Both the position numbers and the translations under genes were made by a program. The notes beneath the pieces were generated by a model that saw only the letters and a program-made list of their open reading frames with translations, did no database searches and was not told the DNA's origin. Positions 36,148-44,946 of a stretch of 64,000 bases of DNA are shown piece by piece; the first letter of the stretch is position 1; each line of letters starts with the position of its first letter. Source of the DNA: Candidatus Saccharibacteria bacterium UBA5148. Lineage in GTDB: Bacteria; Patescibacteriota; Saccharimonadia; Saccharimonadales; UBA4665. The DNA is taken from positions 1 through 64,000 of the forward strand of contig DHXU01000009.1 in the NCBI GenBank assembly GCA_002413835.1, in the 5' to 3' direction.

Positions 36148-36636
36148 ATGCAAGAAGTGAGTTTAAACGAACTAAAAGATCGGGCATTATCACTCCATCA
36201 TGATGGTTCAGTTTGGCACTTTCACATTCTGACGCCTGGCTGCAAATTCAATGACAGTGATATGTATGCGTTTGTACTCGAAGATATAACGGCATCGTCT
36301 CGGTTCGTGCATTATTCTAAGACTGCAGCATCTGATCTCAGCGCCGAGCTTGCTCCACTATTGCATGGAGGGGATGTGTTCAATTCCACCCAAGCTACAA
36401 AACAAAGCGTTGAAGTCGAAGCTATGTGCGCACGCGCAGCAGTACTCAACCAGGCCGGCATACAATGGCATCACCATGTCCTGTTCCCTGGTTGCCAATA
36501 CAATGCCAATGACCCTCGATATACATTAGTTTTTGAAGATTCGGAAACGGGTAGCACGCTCGTGAGCATCAGTGACAGTGAACCAATAGCTGCCCTGTCC
36601 GTATTAGAACCGTTATTTTATTCCCAGAGTAGTTGA
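36148..36636 (+). CDS. Unknown protein with internal duplication (WHxH...PGC motif)
   Basis: 162 residues from the ATG at 36148; the frame upstream to 36106 has no better start. Two related halves are visible. WHFHILTPGCKFNDSDMYAF is near residues 23-42 and WHHHVLFPGCQYNANDPRYT near 110-129, each followed by LED/FED and a strand. The paired W-x-H, Pro-Gly-Cys and Asn/Asp residues suggest a metal- or ligand-binding site repeated twice. No named family is recognised. It stands alone between the protease and the microgene. Confidence 0.65.
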   Translation: MQEVSLNELKDRALSLHHDGSVWHFHILTPGCKFNDSDMYAFVLEDITASSRFVHYSKTAASDLSAELAPLLHGGDVFNSTQATKQSVEVEAMCARAAVLNQAGIQWHHHVLFPGCQYNANDPRYTLVFEDSETGSTLVSISDSEPIAALSVLEPLFYSQSS

Positions 36637-36836
36637 CCAGCTCTACCACAAGATATAGACCAGTGAGATTCTATCCGGCCATTGTACAATCGTCTCGTCC
36701 GACTGAGCCGCCTATTGCGTTATTATTCTTATGAGCTACATTATGCTTATGAGCAGTCGCCAACCTACTCAGCCTGGCGTAGACAGGCCAACCCAATTAG
36801 TCTGGTATCTGTAATTTGGACGACTATCGTATACAA

Positions 36837-36865
36837 AAAGAGCCCGGACATAGTCCGGGCTCTTT
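36837..36865. terminator. Bidirectional terminator after the 32-residue microgene
   Basis: Perfect 13-base arms (36837-36849 and 36853-36865) around a 3-base loop, with GAGCCCGGAC core and A/T runs on both sides. On the minus strand it follows the microgene stop by 26 bases and ends in TTTTTGT. Confidence 0.9.
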
Positions 36866-36890
36866 ATATATGTACTATCTACGTGTTGTC

Positions 36891-36989
36891 TCAGATATTC
36901 TTGAGAAAACGGTCGAAGCGGGAGATCTGTGCGTCATTGGTGCTGACGAATTCAAATGCTAAGCCGCTTTTTGTGTTGTTAGTCTTCAT
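36891..36989 (-). CDS. Conserved-looking 32-residue microprotein
   Basis: The reading frame encodes MKTNNTKSGLAFEFVSTNDA, followed by a basic helix QISRFDRFLKNI. AAGGA lies 8 to 9 bases before the ATG, and a strong terminator follows 26 bases after the TGA, so this is a complete monocistronic unit of about 150 bases. No membrane segment or cysteine is present. The role is unknown; a small regulator or peptide factor is only a guess. It is too well framed by signals to be chance. Confidence 0.65.
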   Translation of the reverse strand: MKTNNTKSGLAFEFVSTNDAQISRFDRFLKNI

Positions 36990-37276
36990 TGATACTGTCC
37001 TTCGTGTAATTCTTACTTTTTAATTTTTTGTCCGTTAGAACGTTTTTGTTTGTGATCACAACATCTATTATTATACACAGGTTTGCTATTTTGTCAAATC
37101 TATATGTAATAATTCTTATGTTTGTTGCTACCAGGTCGGTTCATCATACCCTATGAAGCCAGCAAGGGCAACAAATATCTGTAGTGCAAATTACCCTCTA
37201 CCATTGCCGGAAAGCGGCGTGGTTGTCAAAAATCTCGCCTGCTATATAATACTAACGGTAATGTCAGGGGTGAAAA

Positions 37277-38758
37277 TTGGACATAATCGGGGCAACAAAC
37301 AATACATCGACGACGGACGGTATCTTCGACCGACCGTTAGTGTTCGTCGATATTGAGACGAACGGGTTAAACCATATCCGCGGACGAGTCATCGAAGTCG
37401 CCGCCATCCGAGTGGAGCATGGCCGGATTACCAGAGTCTTCAACCAGCTGGTCGATCCGGAAGCCGAACTGCCCTACTTTATTACCAACCTCACCGGCAT
37501 ACGCAGCGAGGACTTGCGCGGCGCGGCACCATTCCGCCAGATTGCCAGCGAGCTGCATGACATACTGAGCGGCGCTGTCTTCGTGGCTCACAACGTGCGC
37601 TTCGATTATTCATTTCTCAAGCAGGAGTTCAAGCGCATCAACCAGACGTTCCTACCCAAGCAGCTCTGCACCGTCAAGTTGTCGCGCGCCCTCTATCCCG
37701 ATCAAAAGAGTCATAAGCTGGAGAGCCTGATCGCCCGGCACGGCTTCAGCTTCGAGAAGCGCCACCGGGCCTATGACGACGCCCTGGTACTGTGGCAGTT
37801 CCTGCAGCATATCAGTGCCAACTTCCCGCCGGAGACAGTCCAGGCAGCCATCGCCCGTCAGCTCAAACAGCCAGCTCTGCCGAAAGGCCTGGCGCCAGAC
37901 GTGGTCCGTGATCTGCCGGAAGCCCCCGGAGTCTACATATTCGAAGACGAGCAGAACAAGCCGCTGTACATCGGCAAAAGTATCAACATCAAGAAGCGGG
38001 TGCTGAGCCACTTCGGCCACGATCATGACGACAACAAAGAATTCAAGATTGCCCAGACCATCAAGCACATCTCGACGCAGCAGACGGGCGGGGAATTGGA
38101 GGCGCTGCTGCTGGAGTCGCGGCTTGTCAAAGAAATGATGCCACTGTACAACCGCCAGCTGCGCCGAACTCAAAAACTGCTGGTCGCTCGCCAAACAATG
38201 GACGAATCCGGATACTTACACGTCAGCCTGGAGGAAGCCAGCCAGCTCGACCCCGACGGTCTCGGCGACATCCTGGCTGTCTACGCCCGGCGATCGCAAG
38301 CCCGCAGTTCCCTGGATGACATCCAAAAGCTCTACGGCCTCTGCCCTAAACTACTCGGACTTGAAAAGTCCTTGCGAAAGGGAGACACCGCCTGCTTCCT
38401 CTACCAACTTCACAAATGCCGCGGCGCCTGCGTGGCTGCTGAGCCGCCAGAACCCCACAACCAGCGGCTACGCCTCGCCTTTGAACGGCAGCGGATACAG
38501 GATTGGCCATACAACGGGGCAGTGCTGGTACAGGAAAAGTTCACCGAATCGACCATCTCGTCCGGTATCGTTGTCGACAAATGGTGCATCCTGGCTGAAA
38601 TGAGCCAGGAAGAATACTGCGAACCGAAAGTTCACAGTCACAGCCGAACATTTGACCTGGATGCCTACAAGATATTGCATAGCTTTTTGACTACCAAGCT
38701 ACACAAACTCGTCATCCAGCCGCTTACTCAGCAACAGTTGCTGCAGCTCGGTATGTAG
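37277..38758 (+). CDS. DnaQ-type exonuclease fused to GIY-YIG nuclease (UvrC/Cho-like)
   Basis: 493 residues, TTG start with AGGGG at the proper distance. Residues 20-185 are a DEDDh 3'-5' exonuclease: VFVDIETNG (D, E), AHNVRFDYSFL (D) and KRHRAYDDA (H, D). Residues about 212-300 are a UvrC-type GIY-YIG domain: PGVYIFEDE, KPLYIGKSINIKKRVLSHF, and LEALLLESRLVKEMMPLYN. The C-terminal part has a Cys pair (FLYQLHKCRGAC) like UvrC/Cho. It probably nicks and trims DNA in repair. This fusion is known from other bacteria, chiefly Actinobacteria; here it stands alone. Confidence 0.9.
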   Translation: MDIIGATNNTSTTDGIFDRPLVFVDIETNGLNHIRGRVIEVAAIRVEHGRITRVFNQLVDPEAELPYFITNLTGIRSEDLRGAAPFRQIASELHDILSGAVFVAHNVRFDYSFLKQEFKRINQTFLPKQLCTVKLSRALYPDQKSHKLESLIARHGFSFEKRHRAYDDALVLWQFLQHISANFPPETVQAAIARQLKQPALPKGLAPDVVRDLPEAPGVYIFEDEQNKPLYIGKSINIKKRVLSHFGHDHDDNKEFKIAQTIKHISTQQTGGELEALLLESRLVKEMMPLYNRQLRRTQKLLVARQTMDESGYLHVSLEEASQLDPDGLGDILAVYARRSQARSSLDDIQKLYGLCPKLLGLEKSLRKGDTACFLYQLHKCRGACVAAEPPEPHNQRLRLAFERQRIQDWPYNGAVLVQEKFTESTISSGIVVDKWCILAEMSQEEYCEPKVHSHSRTFDLDAYKILHSFLTTKLHKLVIQPLTQQQLLQLGM

Positions 38759-38785
38759 CTGCACACTATCCGGCGCAGTACGGCC

Positions 38786-39751
38786 CTAAAACCAATGTTT
38801 GCCGCGGAAGTACATATACATAGCCAGTGCCAGTGCAAACGACGCGGCAATCAGGACCTCAAACGTGGTATATGGGCCGAGGAAAGTCCAGGCACCAGTC
38901 GCTAGGCCACCTGGTAGCGGAACGTTCATGCCGTACAGCGTACCGAAGACTGTAATCGGTATCGTAAAGGTGAACAGGATGGTCAGTACAGCCAGGACCT
39001 CGTTGGTCTGCTCGGTACTCGTTGTAAAGTCGGCGTCTTTGTAGATTTCCACCGTTTCTTTGGCTTCTTCAATGACTTCCCAGAGCTTGTTGGCAGTCTT
39101 GGTGTTGTTGGAGTAGTACTTTGATACACTCTGACCGACAAACGAATTAGCCTCCTCGGCCAGGCCTTGTAACAGCAGCCGTTTCGGTCCGATCACACGA
39201 CGCAGCCTGACTATTTTCTGGCGCAGCTTACCAATTCGCTGGGCGTCAGAATTATTATTATCAAACACCATATCTTCTATCGTATCGAGCTCGCTGATGA
39301 CGTGATCAGTCATGGCCGATATGTACTGTAAGAGATCACTTATAAGCATATAGAGCAAGTAGCCCGAACCTTGTTCAAATACCTTTCCGGCGGTCTCATG
39401 CTGCGCGGCATACTTCTCGAACAAGTCAGTGATTACCTTACAGCGTCCAGTCCGAATTGTGATAACAAAATCCTTACCAAGAAAAACGCCGACCTGATTG
39501 ACCAGAATCTTATCAGTTTTTGGTTCGTACACTGGAACATGCAGGACCAAGAACAGATAATTATCCTCATGCTCAACCTCTATATGCTGGATACGCTGCA
39601 TGCTTTCGTGCAGATGCACCGGATGCAGGTGATAGGATTCTTCAAGTTGCGTCAATACTTGATGACTGGGACTTTCGACATCAAGCCAGGTCGTGTCGTT
39701 ATATTTCAGAGACTGTAGCTCGTGCGGGACGACCGGTTTTTTGTTATCCAT
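38786..39751 (-). CDS. corA: CorA-type magnesium/divalent cation channel
   Basis: 321 residues. A large N-terminal cytoplasmic domain (about 1-255) is followed by two C-terminal membrane helices. The signature YGMNVPLPG sits between them and the positively charged C-terminus (YFRGKHWF) follows the second. CorA forms a pentameric Mg2+ channel gated by cytoplasmic Mg2+. Length and GMN motif are normal for the family. Confidence 0.94.
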   Translation of the reverse strand: MDNKKPVVPHELQSLKYNDTTWLDVESPSHQVLTQLEESYHLHPVHLHESMQRIQHIEVEHEDNYLFLVLHVPVYEPKTDKILVNQVGVFLGKDFVITIRTGRCKVITDLFEKYAAQHETAGKVFEQGSGYLLYMLISDLLQYISAMTDHVISELDTIEDMVFDNNNSDAQRIGKLRQKIVRLRRVIGPKRLLLQGLAEEANSFVGQSVSKYYSNNTKTANKLWEVIEEAKETVEIYKDADFTTSTEQTNEVLAVLTILFTFTIPITVFGTLYGMNVPLPGGLATGAWTFLGPYTTFEVLIAASFALALAMYMYFRGKHWF

Positions 39752-39924
39752 GATTTACCTTAATAATAAACTAAAGCAGTCTAAAGATATACCCGCAAAC
39801 TTATATAGCTGGCCCTAGCTACATCGGGCGTAGGCCAGGATGAGCAGGGCAAGGCCCTTATTTTTTACAGTTTCTATCACAAGCGATCCTTCAGGGTTAT
39901 GTAGTTACCCATCAGTATAAATAA

Positions 39925-39961
39925 ATACTTGATGATGTCAAATATTAATACTATCAAGTAT
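39925..39961. promoter_or_regulatory. Inverted repeat, candidate MarR operator
   Basis: ATACTTGAT (39925-39933) and ATCAAGTAT (39953-39961) are perfect 9-base complements with 19 bases between, overlapping a TATAAT-like box (39959-39964) and ending 22 bases before the MarR start. This is where an autoregulatory MarR dimer would be expected to bind. Confidence 0.5.
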
Positions 39962-39982
39962 AATGTACACTCAGGAGACACT

Positions 39983-40390
39983 ATGGACCGCATCGATACC
40001 CGGATTTGCTTACAAATACTTGAGGCATGGCAACAGCTTAAGTCTATTATTGAGACGTACGCTGCCAGCCGCAATCTTACCTTACAGCAGATATTCGTCC
40101 TCTACCACCTCTACAGTGAGGATCACATACTGATGGGAACGCTCGCCAAACAGCTACACTGCGACGCATCAAACGTCACTGGCATGATCGACAGATTAGA
40201 AGTTACGGGCTTGATTACCCGTCAGGCATTGCCAGCCGACCGGCGCGCCAAACAACTGACAATCACGGCAACGGGAAGGGAACTGATCGACAATCTGATT
40301 CCCTACTTGCCTGCCGGCCTCGGCCTGCAGAAGCTGGCCTCCAGCGAACAGAGCAACCTACACTGTATTCTCGCCAAACTGACGAGCTAA
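39983..40390 (+). CDS. MarR family transcriptional regulator
   Basis: 135 residues. The ATG at 39983 follows AGGAGA; an upstream in-frame ATG exists but lacks a site. The winged helix is clear: TLQQIFVLYHLYS, MGTLAKQLHCDASNVTGMID (recognition helix), RLEVTGLITRQALPADRRAKQL (the DRR wing) and LTITATGREL. MarR dimers are usually derepressed by small aromatic ligands or oxidation. No adjacent efflux gene is seen, and the inverted repeat upstream suggests autoregulation. Target unknown. Confidence 0.92.
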   Translation: MDRIDTRICLQILEAWQQLKSIIETYAASRNLTLQQIFVLYHLYSEDHILMGTLAKQLHCDASNVTGMIDRLEVTGLITRQALPADRRAKQLTITATGRELIDNLIPYLPAGLGLQKLASSEQSNLHCILAKLTS

Positions 40391-40431
40391 ACTTCACCTG
40401 ACGAGCTTATGTAGCCGCAACCTTGTCAAGC

Positions 40432-40977
40432 TTACGCCGGTGTTGGTGGCGTGTATTCTACGCCTGCCTCAGACAATAGCTTGGCTATGTTCTGAGCTAC
40501 GTATTCAGACGGCGGAACGATCCAGCTAGGCTCAACATCACCGCCGGGGACTCGCTGATAATTAACCACATTATCTTCGGTAAGTTCCTGGGGATCATTA
40601 AGAACATACGCATCGCCTCGCGGACTCATCCGAGCGATGCCGAAGAATCCAGTTTCAGTGACAACAAACGGCACTGTCATAAGATGGCTCACGCGAACCG
40701 CACTCTCGCGGTGTTGGACATGGACAATGCCAACAGGCCAGCCTTTCTCGACACGTAACAACTCATCGTAGCCGGAATACCGTGAGCGGCCATACACTTC
40801 AACCGGGCTTGCCGGAACATACTCGACGAGCTGCGGAAGCCAAGCCACCAACGCTTCATAAGTGCGTCTACGATTTTCGGAAATTTCCTGGAGTTCATCA
40901 GGAGAAAGTGCTGCTAAACCTTCGGGGTTCTGAACTTTTTCACCGTCATATGTAGCAAATGTGGGCCTGGAACTCAT
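40432..40977 (-). CDS. Unknown soluble protein
   Basis: 181 residues with a good AAGGAGA site before the start at 40977. No recognised family. The first 60 residues are helical and acidic, and the middle has strands with many Val and His residues (PVGIVHVQHRESAVRVSHLM, then VPFVVTETGFFGIARM). The C-terminus ends in a Pro/Thr-rich tail. No signal or membrane segment. Confidence 0.7.
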   Translation of the reverse strand: MSSRPTFATYDGEKVQNPEGLAALSPDELQEISENRRRTYEALVAWLPQLVEYVPASPVEVYGRSRYSGYDELLRVEKGWPVGIVHVQHRESAVRVSHLMTVPFVVTETGFFGIARMSPRGDAYVLNDPQELTEDNVVNYQRVPGGDVEPSWIVPPSEYVAQNIAKLLSEAGVEYTPPTPA

Positions 40978-41088
40978 TTTTATTCTCCTTACATGTTCTA
41001 ACTATATAACCACCTGTTAGGATTCATGTCAATAAACTGTCTACATTTTATAATATTTACAAGCATATTCACAGCCGAACCGACAGTT

Positions 41089-41904
41089 TTATACGGCAAT
41101 GGTATTCGGGCCATCTTCATCAAAAAAGCGCTTTGTACCCTTTTGCCGGATATATAAGGGCGTGTATCGGCGACCGTCAGCTTCGCGGCGCTGCTTGTCT
41201 TTGAGCTCGCGCTGTATCCAGTCCATGTGCTGCTGGAAATAATTATAAGTCGGATCGAGCCGCATGGCGTCCCGGAAGAATTGATCGGCTTTGTCGAGGT
41301 CGCCCTGCAGGATATATATCATACCAACAGTGTCGAGGACCTGCATGTCATTAGGTGCATCATGCAGCGCCTGTTCGGCCACCTGCACACTTTCGGCAAC
41401 TTTGTGCTGGCGCAGTAACGCCAGAGCCAGGCGGCTGCGGTATTCAGCCTGGTTCGGGTTCAACTGGGCGGCCTGAGCCAGATATTTGGCTGCCTTGTCA
41501 GCTTCGCGGTTTATCAGATAAATTTCGCCAAGCTGGCGATGAAAATCAGCATCCTGCGGCCGCATATTGATAGCCGTCAACAGGCAGTCGCGAGCCTGGA
41601 TATACTGCGCACCGCCGTACCAGAGGTAGTAATGATACAGCAGGTAATAAAATTCCGGCACATTCGGATAGACGCCGAGCGCCTGCTCGATAGTACCCCG
41701 CATCCTGGTAAAGTCGTCATCGGCCTGCGTCTGGCAGGCGATGCCGTACTGCGCACTGGCCAAGGCGTAGAGCGCCGTGCCGTTGTAGGGAGATAGTGTC
41801 AGAATGCGGGTCGCAATATCGCTGATGAGGTCATGCCGGTGGCTGCCTGTCAGGGCCCGTAATTCAGCTTCCAGCCGTTCGAATTGTTCGGGATCAGCGC
41901 TCAT
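41089..41904 (-). CDS. TPR repeat protein paired with AAA ATPase
   Basis: 271 residues, almost entirely tetratricopeptide repeats: about five can be traced between residues 20 and 230 (for example ADFHRQLGEIYLINREADKA, AEYRSRLALALLRQHKVAES, MQVLDTVGMIYILQGDLDKA). The C-terminus is basic. The start overlaps the end of the AAA ATPase gene by 11 bases, so the two are translationally coupled. A substrate adaptor or scaffold for the ATPase is a reasonable inference. Confidence 0.85.
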   Translation of the reverse strand: MSADPEQFERLEAELRALTGSHRHDLISDIATRILTLSPYNGTALYALASAQYGIACQTQADDDFTRMRGTIEQALGVYPNVPEFYYLLYHYYLWYGGAQYIQARDCLLTAINMRPQDADFHRQLGEIYLINREADKAAKYLAQAAQLNPNQAEYRSRLALALLRQHKVAESVQVAEQALHDAPNDMQVLDTVGMIYILQGDLDKADQFFRDAMRLDPTYNYFQQHMDWIQRELKDKQRREADGRRYTPLYIRQKGTKRFFDEDGPNTIAV

Positions 41905-43033
41905 CTTTGACGGTTTTCAAATAGGAGGCAACCTGGTCGAACAGACCAGAGTCATTGCTGTATTCTATATAGTTTTTTACGGTATTGAACCATTCGTTGA
42001 TGGAGGAGTGCGATTTGTCGGTAATCTCGACCATCAGCTTGCTGCTGATAAGTTCTTCCTTGCCGGAACGGATTGCCAGCTTGAAAGTTTCTTCGCTGGC
42101 CAGGTCGCAGATATATACGATATCGGCTGCTGAATACTGCGTCGTCTTGTCAGCCAGCAGCGCGTAGTCGATGTCATCATGAGGCTTGCCGGCCATATTC
42201 AGTTCGAATAACCGGGCCCGGGCGCCTTTGTCAGGCGGTGGTACGAACAGAATCTTGTCAAAGCGGCCAGGACGGCGCAAGGCGTTATCTACTTCCCACG
42301 GCAGGTTCGTGGCACCGATGATCAGCAGATCTTTGTTGTTGTCATCAATTCCGTCCATTTCGGTCAGCAGCTGATTGACTATGGGGCGGACGACTGAGTT
42401 CAGGCCGGAGCGGTTGCCGCCGATGGCATCAATCTCGTCGAAGAACACCACTGCCGGCGCCTTCTGGCGCGCCAACTCAAAGATGGCATGCATACTGCGT
42501 TCGCCTTGCCCGGCGTAGGAGCTGAGTAGCTCATGAATCGAACTGCTGATAAATTCAGCGTTAATCTCGCCAGCTGAGGCTCGGGCAATGTAGGTTTTAC
42601 CGCAGCCCGGAGGGCCGAACATCAGGATGCCTTTGCCAGACTGCTTATTGTATTTGGCATATACCTCCGGGTGTTGGAAGGGGTAGATTATATCTGTCCG
42701 GATAGCTTCCTTGACCTCATCCATCCCGGCGACATTGGCGAAGGTTATGACATTTTTGCGGGGCAATGGCACGTCGGATTCGTCGCTGGTAACGAAGCCC
42801 AGACTACGGCCTTTCGGCTCAAGCTTCAGCGCGATGTCGTTGAGGGCATGTTCGACATTCAGGTCTTTATCAACCTCGAATACCTCGGCGAGTAGTGAAC
42901 GGGCATCCTTTAATTCATTCTTCTTGTAGAGTTCCAGGGCAAAATACTTTTTGAAGTTCAGATCTTCGGGGTTAGTTTCGTAGACCTGACGCAGCGAGTC
43001 CAGAAACGTATCGTCGTAGTTTTTACTTGACAT
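41894..43033 (-). CDS. AAA family ATPase with N-terminal helical repeat
   Basis: 379 residues. Residues 1-75 look like one or two TPR-type helical hairpins. The AAA domain (about 90-340) has Walker A GPPGCGKTYIA, Walker B VVFFDEIDAIGG, an SRH-like ALRRPGRFDKILFVPPPDK and a C-terminal helical lid. It lacks an HEAGH protease motif, so it is not FtsH. It is closest in style to FtsH/Cdc48/spastin-like ATPases acting as unfoldases. It is co-transcribed with the overlapping TPR gene. Client unknown. Confidence 0.88.
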   Translation of the reverse strand: MSSKNYDDTFLDSLRQVYETNPEDLNFKKYFALELYKKNELKDARSLLAEVFEVDKDLNVEHALNDIALKLEPKGRSLGFVTSDESDVPLPRKNVITFANVAGMDEVKEAIRTDIIYPFQHPEVYAKYNKQSGKGILMFGPPGCGKTYIARASAGEINAEFISSSIHELLSSYAGQGERSMHAIFELARQKAPAVVFFDEIDAIGGNRSGLNSVVRPIVNQLLTEMDGIDDNNKDLLIIGATNLPWEVDNALRRPGRFDKILFVPPPDKGARARLFELNMAGKPHDDIDYALLADKTTQYSAADIVYICDLASEETFKLAIRSGKEELISSKLMVEITDKSHSSINEWFNTVKNYIEYSNDSGLFDQVASYLKTVKDER

Positions 43034-43227
43034 ATTATTCCATACTATACACTAAACCATCAATAATCCAAGCATAAGTCACCTGGAGTTGGTGAGTCGT
43101 TATACAGTTTGTGCGTGCAGTACATCTAGCACCATGACAGCCACTTTTGGCGTATAGATACTATCTAAAGACTTGGGTTTAACTATATATTTGTAATAGT
43201 CGCACATTTGATGTAAAATCTTGGAAA

Positions 43228-44028
43228 ATGCATCGATTTCTAAGCCCAGATTTTTCCAGAGAAAGTGTCGCCGCGTTCGCTGCCGCAGTAGTCGGAGCGG
43301 CGGTTTTGACCGGCTGTGGGTCTGGCCGGCCTGACGAATCAAGCCCAAGCCCTACCAGCTCTGAGCAGGCCTCACCATCTACTACGCCTCCATCAGCAGA
43401 ACAAATCCAGCTTGAAGCCAATGCCCACACCTCGCATATCGAAACCTCTATTCTCAGTAGGAACAAGGTCGACACTGATAGTATGAAAGCCCTGGCAGCC
43501 ACTGTATACAGCCCTGTCAAGCGAGCCATCGACAAAAAAACACCGGCCGACAAGCTCCCGAAGCCAGCCAGCGCCGGAGCCAGTTTGAACGCCTTGTTTA
43601 AGACAGATTTCAATCTATCCGAAGTACATACGGCCAAAGACGCCGCCCAACGGCTGGTCGACACCACGGCTTTCATTGATATCACGCCTGATATACAACC
43701 GGAGGACATGCCCTACTTGCCTGAAGGTACAATAGTCGTCGAGGCCGGAGCACCAGGATCCTATTTCCTGGCCGTGTCACTGCGCTCAGATAATCCAGCC
43801 GCGACCAAGGGCCGGTCTGTACTTGCCAACTCTTTTGGGATGGAAGATATCCAGAAGCAGATCGACAAGAAGACGCTGACGTACGTCTTGGTGCCAGTCA
43901 AGCCGAAGATACCGCTTCCGCCAGCAGTATCGCCAACCCCCACGGCATCACCGACTCCTACTGTATCACCAACTCCTACCGCGTCGCCCACTCCCAAAGC
44001 TTCAAAGCCTGGCAACCCTGCCGTATAG
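43228..44028 (+). CDS. Lipoprotein with Pro/Thr/Ser repeat tail
   Basis: 266 residues. The signal peptide (FAAAVVGAAVLTGCGSG) ends in the lipobox LTGC, so Cys31 would be lipidated. A Pro/Ser-rich linker (about 35-55) is followed by a globular domain (about 60-230) of unknown family. The tail (about 231-266) is a degenerate tandem repeat of PTxSPT. It is likely a surface lipoprotein whose tail spans the cell wall. It is followed 67 bases later by the VIT1-like gene on the same strand. Confidence 0.82.
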   Translation: MHRFLSPDFSRESVAAFAAAVVGAAVLTGCGSGRPDESSPSPTSSEQASPSTTPPSAEQIQLEANAHTSHIETSILSRNKVDTDSMKALAATVYSPVKRAIDKKTPADKLPKPASAGASLNALFKTDFNLSEVHTAKDAAQRLVDTTAFIDITPDIQPEDMPYLPEGTIVVEAGAPGSYFLAVSLRSDNPAATKGRSVLANSFGMEDIQKQIDKKTLTYVLVPVKPKIPLPPAVSPTPTASPTPTVSPTPTASPTPKASKPGNPAV

Positions 44029-44095
44029 CCGATTGCCGACGCTCGATAAACTGACCTACACCCGGGAAAGGTCATCGTAAGCTATAATAGTCTCA

Positions 44096-44803
44096 ATGAC
44101 CTCACCCATAACACCTCACCCCCACGAAATACATAGATCCCACCGCTCAGGCTGGCTGCGGGCAGCAGTCCTGGGCGTAAATGACGGAATTGTTTCAACA
44201 TCCAGCTTAATGCTCGGCGTGGCCACTGCTTCATCAAGTACCTCAGCTGTGCTGACAGCCGGTATTGCAGGCCTGGCAGCCGGCGCATTTTCCATGGCTG
44301 TCGGCGAGTATGTATCTGTCAGCTCGCAGCGCGATTCTGAACGGGAAGACATAGCCATAGAAGAACGGTCGCTGGCTGCCAACCCGGATGCCGAGCTGGA
44401 AGAACTGGCCACTATCTATCAGAGCCGTGGTCTGGATGTCGAGCTCTCCATGCAGGTTGCCCGGCAGTTACACGACCACGATGCCGTAGCAGCCCACGCC
44501 CGGGATGAACTCGGTATTGACCATGAAGCATTGGCAAATCCCGGCCAGGCAGCACTGGCTTCGGCCTTAGCGTTTTCAGTCGGCGCCTTCGTCCCGATAC
44601 TGGCTACGCTGATAACGACCGGTCGTGCCGGGTCATATCTGATAGTTATATTCTCGCTGGTTGCGCTCGGCGTCTCCGGTGCCATCGGGGCATATGTCGG
44701 CGGTGGCCACAAGCTGAAGGCTGCAGCCCGGGTCCTGCTCGGAGGTAGTGTAGCCATGGCCGCGACGGCATTTATCGGACATCTTATAGGCTCGACTATC
44801 TAA
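44096..44803 (+). CDS. VIT1/CCC1 family iron/manganese transporter
   Basis: 235 residues. The family start RSGWLRAAVLGVNDGIVSTS (proton-gate Asp in NDGIVS) is present. Two N-terminal membrane helices, a charged cytoplasmic middle with Glu-rich metal-binding helices (EREDIAIEERSL, DELGIDHEAL), and three C-terminal helices complete the fold. It moves Fe2+ or Mn2+ across the membrane. The length is typical. Confidence 0.92.
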   Translation: MTSPITPHPHEIHRSHRSGWLRAAVLGVNDGIVSTSSLMLGVATASSSTSAVLTAGIAGLAAGAFSMAVGEYVSVSSQRDSEREDIAIEERSLAANPDAELEELATIYQSRGLDVELSMQVARQLHDHDAVAAHARDELGIDHEALANPGQAALASALAFSVGAFVPILATLITTGRAGSYLIVIFSLVALGVSGAIGAYVGGGHKLKAAARVLLGGSVAMAATAFIGHLIGSTI

Positions 44804-44909
44804 GGTGGCCGGCTACCAGCCAGATTCCGAACCGCTCCCATTTGTGGGACGCATTGTTTCCAGCCTGTGATCATAGCCGGCCATACCTGCTGATCATTTT
44901 CAATGATAC

Positions 44910-44946
44910 TTGACAGCTCATAGTACCTTGTATAACATAGTACTAT
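44910..44946 (+). promoter_or_regulatory. PadR gene promoter with overlapping inverted repeat
   Basis: TTGACA (44910-44915) and TATAAC (44931-44936), spacer 15 bases. ATAGTAC (44920-44926) and GTACTAT (44940-44946) form perfect arms with 13 bases between, straddling the -10 box and ending next to the ATG at 44947. PadR repressors often bind such repeats in their own promoter. There would be almost no leader, so the message may be leaderless. Confidence 0.6.

Noticed and set aside
36682..37023. 113-codon plus-strand frame crossing 36837-36865
   Set aside because: It reads through a strong terminator and antisense to the microgene; no ribosome binding site.
39846..39870. Short GGGC/GCCC hairpin followed by TTATTTTTT
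   Set aside because: It looks like a terminator for a plus-strand transcript, but no plus-strand gene precedes it and the stem is only four base pairs.
43921..44000. Short tandem DNA repeats that resemble a CRISPR array
   Set aside because: They are in-frame codons of a PTxSPT tail of the lipoprotein, with no spacers and no cas genes in the window.
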